DNA of 64,000 nt from Numida meleagris. Lineage: Eukaryota; Chordata; Aves; Galliformes; Numididae. Under the pieces are notes generated by a model. The model was not told the DNA's origin. It searched no databases and saw nothing but the letters and a program-made list of their open reading frames with translations. The position numbers were made by a program, and so were the translations under genes. Positions 1-11,500 of the stretch are shown here, in pieces; within the stretch, counting starts at the first letter, position 1, and each line of letters opens with the position of its first letter. The stretch covers positions 52,605,069-52,669,068 of the forward strand of contig NC_034411.1 in assembly GCF_002078875.1 (NCBI RefSeq), read 5' to 3'.

Positions 1-1085
1 TTAATGTGCACACAACATAGTAGAGGATACCAGCAATTGTGAAAATTTCCAAGTTGACTGTAAGGCTGCCTCTGAGGGAGTGTAGGTGAATTTAACACAG
101 TGTGGAGGAAAGCATCATCAGCAGAATTTCCTGTATCTTCTAAAAAACTAACCAACATTACATTAAATATCAATTTACACATCTGTAATACATATTCTAG
201 GAAGTTAGAAGAGTCACAAGGATCAACAAACAGATATAGGTAGCTGTAACTTTCCAGAAGAAATAATACTTCTGTTAATCTTACTAAAGATTAAGTTAAA
301 TCACTGATGTTTTTAAAATTTGATTCCTACACCAGACAACGTGCCATGGATAGGCCATATATTCCTGCACAGGTAACACACTTTGCTCTTGGTATTCCAG
401 TGGTCAAACTCATTTTCCCACTTCAAAAAGACCTTCATGCATACATTTCCTTTCTCCATATACTTCTTACAAACCCGCAGTTCTTCAAGATAATTATTTT
501 ATTAAGGTGAGAAAGCAAAGTCACTGCAATCTCTCATACATCCTCCTGTCTGAGAAGAGGAAGAAGAATTATCTGTACATGGAGGATGTTACTGGCAAAT
601 GCCAGTGTTAATTTGTGTTAGCCCTTTATCATGAAAACTTGAGTCCTGTCTTGCAGCATATTTGCACTGCTACCTAAACTCATGGCTTCTGGTGGAAACA
701 GATGGAACTGTTTGGAGAAAAATCCATGTGCATGCCCAAAGAAGTAGTAAGTACTTCCTCACTGGAAAGCAAGAGACGCTTAGGGCAAATACTGTACACT
801 TCATAGAGGCAAACATTCTCCATTCTGATGTACCGCTTGCACAGTAAATGATGGATAAAACACATTACCTGTCCCCCATTTCCCTATTTGAGGGAATGTG
901 AAATGCAACTTTGCAAAGTAAATCCTAAAACTTTAAAGGCAGCTGATGGCTTTCAGTAGGATCTTTTCATAACCTGCAGCTGGACGACAAGAATAAAATC
1001 CCTTCATCTCCAAGTGCTCCCGTCACTCTGTGTTTCAAAGTGCTGTGGTTTCAGCAGGGTGAATTGGGAAGATCCATGCCTGGAA
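1..1085. other. Upstream flank of NMBR, no gene recognised
   Basis: This is AT-rich single-copy-looking sequence 5' of the NMBR promoter. The open frames in it are short, overlap on both strands and resemble no family I know. Distal regulatory elements could be here, but nothing in the sequence alone identifies them. Confidence 0.5.
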
Positions 1086-1360
1086 GACGGCTCCCCTCCG
1101 TGCAAGGTCCGCCTTGGCGTCTCGGGGCAGAGGCGAGCGCAGAAACGGGGGCGGAGGGCGGGGAGGCTCCTCCCAGCGTCAGGTATATACTGGAGCTATG
1201 GAATAAGAAGCGGGCTCGTTCCGCGCTTTGCTCGCGGCTCCGACACGACCCGCAGGGCCGGCAGCACCGGCGCCGCTGGACAGCTCCGCCGCGGGCGCGG
1301 GAGGCGAGCGCACCGAGCCTCCGCTGGCAGCAGGGGCCCGAGGTGCTCCGTGCAGGGCAG
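1086..1360 (+). promoter_or_regulatory. NMBR: CpG-rich NMBR core promoter and start of 5' leader
   Basis: This is the only strongly GC- and CpG-rich stretch at the 5' end of the gene. It holds a GC-box cluster at about 1147-1163 (GGGGGCGGAGGGCGGGG) and a TATA-like TATATA at 1184-1189, which would place initiation near 1210-1220. It lies about 430 bp upstream of the NMBR start codon on the same strand. I saw no ATG between about 1215 and 1529, consistent with a non-coding leader. The exact start site is inferred; distal 5' exons cannot be excluded. Confidence 0.7.
1184..1189 (+). promoter_or_regulatory. NMBR: TATA-like element
   Basis: TATATA lies 21 bases downstream of a GC-box cluster in an otherwise GC-rich stretch. 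If used, transcription would begin about 25-30 bases downstream. That would exclude the two-codon ATG-GAA-TAA at about 1198 from the mRNA. Confidence 0.5.
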
Positions 1361-1529
1361 GCTGCTGTCGTGGTAGCTGTTGCTGAGCCCCAGGATCTCA
1401 CCCTCCTGTCTTCCCGGAGAAGGGCTTGTCCAAGGAGCTGAGGGGGAGTGGCACATATTGTCTTCTTTTTATTTTTTTGTGTCGTTCTCTCTTTTCTGTG
1501 CCTGAGAACGGTGTGCCATCTGCAACTCA

Positions 1530-1610
1530 ATGGAGAAAAAGAGGGAGGAAGAAGGGCAGAAGGAAAAAGGGATAAAGTTGGTTGACTTGCAGAGAGGTGA
1601 AGATTTTTAG
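1530..1610 (+). promoter_or_regulatory. Upstream ORF in the NMBR 5' leader (26 codons)
   Basis: ATG at 1530-1532 opens a 26-codon frame ending at TAG 1608-1610, 36 bases before the NMBR start. It is in frame with the receptor, and the TAG blocks any N-terminal extension, which fixes the receptor start at 1647. The peptide is highly charged and rich in Lys and Glu, with no known domain. Context of the upstream ATG is moderate (T at -3, G at +4), weaker than the receptor ATG (A at -3, G at +4). Leaky scanning or reinitiation would therefore be expected. It is the only ATG I found between the predicted transcription start and the receptor start. A translational effect is inference. Confidence 0.55.
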
Positions 1611-1646
1611 TGTCTCCCACTGGACTTTACACTGGAGCCCTCCAGG

Positions 1647-2062
1647 ATGGAGGCAGAGCTGCTGTCTGAGCTCACAGCACTGCCCCTCGGGGGCAATGGG
1701 AGCGTCCAGCTGGTGCCAGACACAGCCCTGCTGCCTCCGGCGTGGGGCATGGCCATGTTCACTGTCCGCTGCGTGATCCCTTCGCTCTACCTGCTCATCA
1801 TCACTGTGGGCTTGCTGGGAAATGTCACCCTCATGAAGATCTTCATCTCCAACAGTGCCATGAGGAGTGTGCCCAACATCTTCATCTCCAGCCTGGCTGC
1901 TGGCGACTTGCTCCTGCTGGTGACCTGCGTGCCAGTGGATGCCTCTCGCTACTTCTCTGAGGAGTGGCTCTTTGGGGAGGTGGGCTGCAAGCTCATCCCT
2001 GCCATCCAGCTCACTTCTGTTGGTGTCTCTGTCTTCACGCTGACTGCCTTAAGTGCTGACAG
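1647..2062 (+). CDS. NMBR: NMBR coding exon 1 (N-terminus to TM3, residues 1-138 plus two bases)
   Basis: This exon encodes the short extracellular N-terminus (sequon N17-G-S), TM1 with N59, TM2 with D87 in the AAGDLLL motif, and TM3 with C114 and the family signature [20 protein letters not shown]121 aligns with a conserved ligand-pocket glutamine of the family. The start was chosen at 1647 because an in-frame TAG lies at 1608 and the ATG context is strong. The exon ends in AG before a GTAGG donor at 2063, so the Arg139 codon of the DRY motif is split in phase 2. The N-terminal tail is the least conserved part, as usual for the family. Confidence 0.96.
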
Positions 2063-2509
2063 GTAGGAAAGCCAGGCTGTCCCTTAGGCTAGCCTGAGCT
2101 GGCAAGAAAGGTAAGGCACTCCTCTGATAAGGTACTCCTGGTTTTCAGTCCCCTTAGTTCCACCTGTGAGTTGCTCATAAGTCTCCTTCCCTCTGACTGA
2201 CAGCATGTCTGATACTGACTTAAGTTAAAAGGTTTCTGCAAATGGGTGTGCATGTGGCTCCAACTTCCAGGGTGTCAGAAGCAGGAATTGGGACTTAGCC
2301 CTGTTTCTGCACCTCCGGGATGGCCAAGTAATGGCTTGTGTACTGAAATCTTATTTGTTAGAGGAAGGATTTAGGTTCTAAACATGATCGATGCCAAGTC
2401 ACAGTGATATATCAACAAGAAGTGAGCAGCTTAAACTGAGTCAAACACAGGCATATTTTTAATAGATTTATTTCTTTCTGCTGAGAAAGTCTGTGTGAGA
2501 GCGTGTGAA

Positions 2510-2543
<34 letters not shown>

Positions 2544-5500
2544 TGTGCCTTAAAAGAACAGCAGGTTACCCAAGGTGACTATCAGAACTGGTTCAGCCTC
2601 TGAGAACTTGGAGACACCAAACTGTTCTACTGGAATTGTCACTCCTGAACTTTTGATTCAGACTGTCCATTTTGTCTTCCTTGGAGCTTACATAAAAATG
2701 GGGGTAGAGAGAAACAAAACTAGAAGGGAACATCTCCATCTCTACTGCTTCTCAAATTAGGAAGGAATAGAGGGCTGGACTCCCAACTTTTCTTCCCAAT
2801 TAATTTAAATGGATACTTTAGGGATTTATAGCAAATAGGTAGCTGTTAAACTGTGCTTCAGGCTAAGAAATGCTAAATTTGGCATTGTAATTTGGCAACC
2901 TTAAACTAAATTAGATTATCCTTCCTTATCTAAGCACTTTTATTCAGCCAGAAATGAAAATGTTAAATTCCTTCTTTGTAGGAAGAACCCCTTATTCTTT
3001 TGTTGGATTGTGTTACATTGGTGCATAAAGTAAAGGCTTGAAGTTTGATAGTGTATCTTCAGACTTACAGTAAAGTTTCTTCAAAACCTTAAACCCTTTT
3101 TTTATGGAGTATAGCTGTAATTTTTCTTTTTCTTCACCAGTGCAGTAAATCATTTGATTCCATCTAACAGTACTCTTCAGTAGCCATCAATTTCAATGGT
3201 ATTTGAATCAGGATCTAAAATACCTCTATATAAAGCCTATGATGTATGAAAATTGGTTGTTTTCTTGAAGAGGAGCATGCAAAATATACTTTAAAGTGAA
3301 TGCCTGTAATGCTTTGATTACCTCAGTTAAAGAATTTGTCAAAAATTTTCCTCAGAGAGCCAAGCAAACCTTGCATTTTCATTTCTGCTCTCTTTCTACT
3401 ATTTTAAAAGTATGAATGTGCCATATTACTTGAAATGGGAAGAAGCTATTTGAAGAGGAGATCATATCTCTAGTGAAATATAATGAGAACAAGTGCTGGT
3501 AGTTTGATGTTTGTGTCTTCATTCATTTACTTTTTATATAGATTTGAAGCTTTTTTTTTCTGCCTTTTTCATATTGTTTTATAGTCTTCTTTTAAAACAG
3601 GAAAAATGCAGGAAGCAATAAAGCTGAATCTATTTGCGCTGAATGCATTTAGAATTACACATCCTACCAAACAGCTACAGATGGCATGATGTGACCATAT
3701 AAGCTCTTAATAAATACATTCCCCTAGTAATTTGAAGTACATATTATAAGCAAGTATCAGAAATGGTTATATGAAGACTTTAGCAGCTCTGTTTCTTTAA
3801 CTTCCGTACTTATGTTTTCACTTATTGAGAAAAAAATAAACAGTCAGGAAACACCAGCTTCAGAAAACAGAGTCTTTTATCCTAGGTGCCAATTCATCCC
3901 TCAGTGAAACTGGCATGGCTCTCAGTGGAATTTGAATTGGACTCGGTTATACTATTTTGTACAAGAGAAACTTCTCTTGAACTAAAGAGGAGGCATTGGT
4001 ATGAGTGGTTTTTGTTCTTGCTGTTGCACTGATTTGTGGCAAGTTACTAAGCTGTGACATCTTTACATGATTCAGTTATGGGGGAAACTGTGCAGATAAT
4101 TATGCTGGCAGATGGGTAGAAGTGGCATCAGCCTGCAGCTAAGAGGTGATGAGGAGAGGCCTGTCTGGAGACAGTGTTGTCTCCAGATAGGCAAAATATG
4201 ATGCAAGTAGTTTGGTAGCTGTGATATGGATATTAGTTTCCATTATAATCTGGTACAAGTCTGGTCTGGTAGACAAGAATGGCTTTGCAGTGAGCTCTTC
4301 TTTCACAGTTTATGCTCCAAGTACACTGCAATATGTGATCCCTGAAGTATTTCCTACTTTTTACTTCCTTTAACTGGACAACTATATATAACTCCATGCA
4401 ATGATAGCACAAAAGAAGAGGTTTATAAATATTTACAGTTCTTTACACTGTTCCTACATGAGTTAAGATAAAAAAGGATATCTTGATTTCCGCAGTGTAT
4501 TCAGAAATTCAGCCTAGTATGTTACATGCATAGGGTAGAGTTAGCAGTAACAGCTAGAAACAAAATCTGAGCAATTATTACCTACAAACTGAGGCTACAA
4601 GGAAAAAAAAAACCAATACATTGTTTACATCTCTTTTCTAAACTTGCTTAATTTCATATGGCTTTTTGTCAAAAAAGTATCTCTCAGCATCACTTGTGCT
4701 TTCATTGTGAGAGGTATGCATCTTCTGTCTGGAAGCTTTACTACCTGAAAGTGAGATTATTTTGGTGTTTTCTTGTGTACAAATATTATCTGAAATTTGT
4801 AACACTGCTTTGCAGACTTTGCTAGAGCATGCTAACAGATTACATTCAGCAGCACACAACAAATTGGCCCAAGTTTGCCTGTCCCCATCTCAGAACCAGC
4901 TTCTGGTCCCGTCCCAGCCTTGGGCTCCTGTGGGCTCTCTCTATGGGTCTGGCTGCTGGGGTGGGCAGTTGTGCCCTACTGCAGCCCCACAGACCACAGA
5001 CATTGCAGTAGTGGTGTTGTCAGTGCAGTGTGTTGGCATCAGAGATGGATGTGATCCCCTTCTCTGGCAGGAGATCACTCCCATCTCTGATGTGGAATGT
5101 GATGCAGGAGCAGTACTGCTGATCCAGCTGTACTCTCTTGCTGCCACAGATGAATTGTGCAGGGAGAGCTCCCCTTCCCCTCATGGCCATGGTTTCTATT
5201 GATTTTCACAATCACAGAGAAACTAAACCACCTCTTGAAAACTTAATATTAAAAAACAAAACAACAAAAAAGCAGAGGGTAGATTACAGAAGGAGAAAAA
5301 CTAATAATTACAGTGGATGGCAAATGAAAAAAAGGACCAAGAGACAAAAATGTAGAGAGCAAAAAAATAAAATAGAGAGCCAAGGGCCCCATGGGGGCAA
5401 AACACCCCTCATAGCTCTGAAAATTCCTGCAGGTCTGGTGCATAATGGGCAGGGATGCACTTCCTAGAGGGGTGGCAGGGCAAGGCATGGACCACAGTCT

Positions 5501-8500
5501 TGGACAAGGTTCACTGGATGTTAATGAGGAAGTCCCAGGACTTAGTGTGTTCTTGGATGAGTAAAAATAAAGAGGTGAAGTTTAGCCAGAGGGATTACAG
5601 CATGGCATGCAAGATGAAAAGGAGTGCCAGTATCTCCTTACTGCAAAAAGGACAACAGTTAGGGAGGAACCTGACTTAAATTATGCCATGAATTTGTTTA
5701 CTGCTCCAGGGAGTGCATTTCCAATTTACATCCATGATGGGACATAAGTTAGCTCAAAATGTAAACTAGGGCAATAGGTTTCTTCACCTTCTCAGGATAA
5801 GAGATCTTGTAATATTGCGCTTGGTGAGGAAGCAGAACACCAAGAAGATGCTTGCCAGAGGCCTTTCCAAGCTAGATGGCTGCATAATGTGCAGTATTCA
5901 GAGGTGACTGGAGAGGCTCAGAGGTCAGCAGGTTAAAAAGTGCTACAGGGTGCACCTCTGGCCATTGCTGTTTTATACATGCTAGTGAAAAGCAATTGTA
6001 TCCATGAAATACCAAGAGACTTGGGGTGATTAGACTTTACTGGAATAAATCACAGCCTTAAAACAGTTTTTGATTTGTCTCTTTCTCTTTGGCTCTAATT
6101 TAGGCTTCATTCTTTATGTGAACTGTAAAAATAGTTTTAAATCTAATTCTGCTACTCTTTCTAGATTGAATTTTCTTTTTAATGAAGGGTTTAAATGTGT
6201 TAGCTCAAATACAGTCCTGCTGCACTTTAATGAAGACTGTGAAGCTGAACAGTGGAGCAACTGGCCCTACTAAAATTCAAACAGCATCTTCATGTTCTTC
6301 CTAAAAAATGTGATCTTTGATGAGGCATTTAGTTGAGTAACCAAGTAACAGAATTATTTTTATGAGTTCCATGACTCCTTTCCTATATTTTAAAAATGTA
6401 ATGCTAGAGTGCCTGAATGAGATGCTTAAAAATGTATGATATAACTTTATATAGCTAAAGTATTTGATCCATTTTTTAAAAAATTATTTGCTTTAATTTT
6501 GGAAGCTTGCAGTTTTTCTAATAGAAGTGTAAAGAGTTTAAAAATATTTTGCTATGTACTGACTTCTGACTACAATAAATGATAAAAAACTCTCTGGCTC
6601 AATTTGCCTACTAACTACTTTTGGTCAGTACAAATACCTTTAATTAGAACTTCTTGTTTCTCTTCTTCAGAATTTTTTAAAGTTTCTTCTTTTGTCAGGT
6701 GGTGATTAAAGCTGAAATACAGTGATTGGAGACCTCTAAAATCTTCATTTCTTACTACATATAGTGGAATAGATGAAGAAGAAAAGTGGACATTACTTCC
6801 TTTTGAGCTCTAATTGCCAACATTCAAGGATTAAAGAGCCACAACAAGGAAAATAGCATTAAATGACATCCTGGAAGTTACTTTCAATTAACCAAAGAAT
6901 AAAAAAAATATATCCAGAGGTAAAATGAGACTGTTTGTATATGAGAGAAATAATGCCTTGATCGTAATGTATAATAGGAAAACAAAATAATATTGAGCCA
7001 GTAGAACTATGAAATCTGTAAGCATACATCTTGGAAACCCTAATATTGATAGGCTAGACATTTCTCTTACTGTAGGCTGTAGCAGTATGGTTATAATTAT
7101 GTGATAACAGGCAAAGCAAAATAAATTCAAGAGAGAATGGACAAGCTTTCTCCCTCACATTTTTTCAGCTCACCCTTTATTTTATATGTGCAAATTTGAC
7201 TCACAAAATAAAGCTTGCCAGACGTATTGGTGAAACTCTATCATATTTTGTAGGGATCAAAATGTATCAGTATGGTCTTTAATTCTCAGAGGTCTTTTCA
7301 AACACCTAATCTATCCTATTCCTCTCCCTCTCTTATTCAGGAGAGACATGGAGTTGGGCTTTTTCTCAGCTTTTCATACAAAGAAACTTAGCTTGGCCAT
7401 ATGGTTTCTGTCTCAAGAGACTACAAAAATTATCAGAAACCAATATGAAGCTCATGTAGCAGTAGCACTGCAAAACAATTCCTTACATAAAATTCAAGCA
7501 TTTTGATCGAATGGAGAATGGGATGATATAAAATTATTGAATCACAGAATCACTGAGGAACCCCTGGATATCATCTAGCTCAAACCTTCCTTGGAGCAGG
7601 GTCATCTAATGCTGATGCTTTGGACTCTGAATAACTCCGAGGAAGGAGTCTCCACAACCTCTCCAGGAAAATCTCTTTGATCACTTTTGCAGTAAATAAT
7701 GTTTTTCTTATTTTTTTAAAGCAGAAATTTCATGTATTTAATCCATAGCTCGATACCATCAGACAGAATAATGGATGTATAAAGGAAAAAACCCTGTACC
7801 TCTCAGATCAGTTGCTTAGAATGAGGATAACGAACAGTGGGACAGTGTATTCCCTGTCATGGCAAGGTGGCTGTCATTGCCAGAGCTCTACCCTTATGAG
7901 CACACAGTGTCCTTTCTGGACTCTAGGAGGGTTATGGTTGGGCAGGGCTGAGCTACACTCTTCTTTTGAGAGCACCTCTCTCTATCATTACTTTACTTAC
8001 AAGGTTATTGTGAAGATGGGTAGCCAGGAAGCTGAAAGTGGTTCTGCAGGTAATACAGCAGGCTACGAATTGCCTGGCTTCTGTGTTGCACACAGCGAAG
8101 AGAGGGGTGATATATCTGCCCTCAGTGGTCTCACACTCAAAAGAAGCCCGCATTAGGAGCCAATTCTTAAAGGAAGTTCAGGTTTTTTTTGCATATATTG
8201 GGCTATTAGCTCTTTTCTGCTTTCTTGCCTACAAGATATAAGTAGGTTGAACTTCTCTGAGATACAGGAGCAATCATTCTTGTCAATTTAAAAGTGTCAG
8301 TTTAACAGTGAAACCTGTTTTCATCTGTCCCCACTCCAAAATGTTGTAGTTGGTTTGTAACCATTCCATATAGCTAAAAGGAAAACGACAGAAAAATTTC
8401 AGAAAGAAGAGGATGGAAAATAATACAGGACAGGTTTTATATCTGGATCACATTCAGGAATTACCTATTCTAGGGTAAGTTAGTCTAAGTCTAATTCAAA

Positions 8501-11500
8501 TTATCTGTTGGATAAGTTCCTCCTGTGACCATCTTTAAACAGCTGAAAAGGATTTCTCAACAAATAACATAAGGCAAAGAGTTTTTACCCTGTTCTCAAC
8601 CTTTTCAGACACAAGTGTCTATTAAACTCTTTTCTTTCTGTGTGCTCTTCAAAACCAGCTTAGTTCTCAAGACGGAAAAGTGAGAAATGGCTGTGGTGCT
8701 TATCCTAGTCTGTGATCAGTGAGATGTCTTTATTGTGCTGGCAGCAGACAACTTTGCTTTGATTAATGTAAATGTTAGTGTCCAAAACTATTTATCCTGT
8801 TTCCTGTTTCTGTGATTAATTGGGTAGCAGACTGTGCCTGTAACAGGTAAAATAGCTATTGGAAAATACATCCAGCTAAATTATTACCAAGCAAGGCTGA
8901 ACACAGGTCTACAGTACTAAAATTTGTGTGTGTGTTTGTTTTTATATATTAATGAAACAAAGCATATCCAGTCACAGTCTCTCAGCTTAAATGTGTGCCT
9001 CTACTAGTAACTTTTAAATCCATGACAATATTGAGCCCCAGTTTGACAGCAGGAATACGATTATCATGTTCTTACAAGTTCATGAAATCTTGTATGATAC
9101 TCTTCTGCCTTTCTCGTGACTAATCCAAATATTATTTCTTTTTTTTTCCCCAGCTATTTTTCATGGTATTTTTTAACATAGTTTGTGTTTCAGTTCCAAG
9201 TTTGTTTGACTGTAATTTAAGGATTGCTGTATTGACAGCCCCTAACCTGTATTGATGCATGCAGTTATTCCTCCCCATGTGTAGGACTCTGTGCTTGCTC
9301 TTCTTGAACCTCATAATGTTCCCCTCTGCCCAAATCTCCAGCCTGTCCACATCTTACCCTTCTTTCCCTTTCCCTTTCCCTCTCCCTCTACCTTTCCCTT
9401 CTGCCTTCCTTTTCCCTTCTGCTTTCCCCTCTCTTTATCTTAAAATATGAAAAAAATCACTGACTCTTTCTGGACATTAGCAAACTTACATCTATTGGAA
9501 ACTCTGACATACACTAACTTTTCTGAATAATAAGTCAATGAAGCACTTTTACTGTCATCAGGAGGAGAAATGAACAAATCAATTATGGTATTTTTAGTTA
9601 GTGCAGTTACTAGAAAATGGACAAGTAAAAAGCCAGATTCTGGACAGTGAGCTAGCATTGCAAGATTTGTAATGGGCTTGTAAGAAATATAGCTAGTTAA
9701 TGTGAGGTGAATGGCAAGAGAGAGAAAGAGATGAGAAAATTAAAATCAAGAGAAATTGTAGAGAAAAATCCCCACTCTCATCTGAAATGCTAGAGGGACA
9801 GGGCAAGTAATATACTTCATGTGCAAAAAAATACAACAAACTAATCCTGAAAAATCTGCTTTCATTCTTTTCTGCTTGGGGAAGTCATTCAAAAATGCTA
9901 GATAAGAATTTTTGTTGAGATATTATTGACCCTACTGAGATGCACTCACGTGTACTGAGGGAGCTGGTAGAAGTGATTGCCAAAGCGCTCTCTATCATCT
10001 TTGAGAGATCTTGGAGAATGGGAGAGGTGCCTGAAGACTGGAGGGTAGCCAGTGTCACCCCAGTCTTCAAAAAGGGCAAGAAGGAGGATCCAGGAAACTA
10101 CAGGCAGGTCAATCAGCCTCACCTTCGTCCCTGGAAAAGTGATAGAACAACTTGTTCTGGATGCCATCTCCAAGCGATTGGAAAAGAAGGTTATCAAGAG
10201 TACTCAGCATGGATTCACCAAAGGGAAATCATGCTTGATGAACCTAGTAGCCTTCTACGATGTCTTCACCAGTAGGGTAGATGCAGGGAGAGCAGTGAAT
10301 GTTGTGTACCTTGACTTTAGCAAGGCTTTTGAGACTGTTTCCCACAAAATTCTTGTAATGAAACTTAGAAAGTGTGGGATAGATGAGTGGACAATGAGGT
10401 GGATTGAAAACCAGCTGACTGGTAGAACTCAGAGGGGTGTGATCAGTGGAACAGAGTGTAGTTCTAGGCCTCTAGCTAGTGGGGCTCCCCATTGGACAGA
10501 ACTGGGTCCAGTCTTGTTCAACATCTTCATCAATGACCTGGGCAAAGGGTTAGAGTCCACCCTCAGCAAGTATGCTGATGATAGAAAGCTGGGAGGAATG
10601 GTTGACACAGCTGAAGGCTGTGCTGCCGATCAGCAAGACCTGGAGAGGCTGGAGAGTTAGGCAGAGATGAACCTGATGAAGTTCAGTAAGAGCAAGTGTA
10701 GAGCCTTGCACCTGGGGAGGAATAATTGCATGCATCAGTACAGGTTGGGAGCTGATCTGCTGGACAGGAGCTCTGCAGAGAAGAACCTGGGTGTTCTGAT
10801 GGACAACAGGTTTGCCATGAGCCAGCAGTGTGCTCTTGCGGCCAAGAAGGTCAATCGTATGCTGGGGTGCATTAAAAAGAGCTCGGACAGCAGGTTGACA
10901 GAGTTGATCCTCTCTCTTTACTCTACTCTGGTGAGGCCATATCTGGAACACCGTGTTCGTTCTGGGCTCTCCAGTTCAAAAAAGATAGGGATCTCCTAAA
11001 CAGAGTTCAGCAGAGGGCCACAAAGGTGATTAGTGGCATGGATCATCTCCCTTACGAGCAAAGGCTGAGAGAGCTGAGAATGTTGATCTTGGAGAATAGA
11101 AGACTGAGGGGTGATCTGATCAATGTTTATTAATATCTAAAGTGCAGGAGTCAAATGCATGGGGCCAGGCTCTTTTCAGTGGTGTGCACAAACAGGACAA
11201 GAGGGAGGGGGGCAAAGAACTGGAACAGGTTGCCCAGGGAAGTTGTGGAGTCTCCTTCTCTGGAGATATTCAAAACGTGCCAGTAAACCAATAGATACTG
11301 TTTTGTATTCAGATTTACTCTTATTATCCTTTTCATAGTATCTGTCCTTTTACATTTGATCTAACAATTTTATGAACTACATAAAGGAAAAAAAAATAAG
11401 AAGGATGAAGCATTTAGGCTTTTGCAGGAGCTTTCAGTCCCCTTTGTAGGACTACTGCAGCCCTGGGTAGTGTTAAAGGCTGTAATCACAGCTCAGTGGC

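Noticed and set aside
1014..1441. Two overlapping + strand frames of 120 and 133 codons before NMBR
   Set aside because: They overlap each other in the GC-rich promoter, start upstream of the predicted transcription start and have only low-complexity Arg/Gly/Ala content.
1051..1620. 189-codon minus-strand open frame across the promoter
   Set aside because: It is antisense to the CpG-rich promoter, has biased Ser/Pro/Arg composition typical of GC-rich non-coding DNA and resembles no family.
9940..10999. Long open frames that look like a reverse-transcriptase gene
   Set aside because: They are pieces of one degraded CR1 element with two frameshifts and an internal stop, not a host gene.
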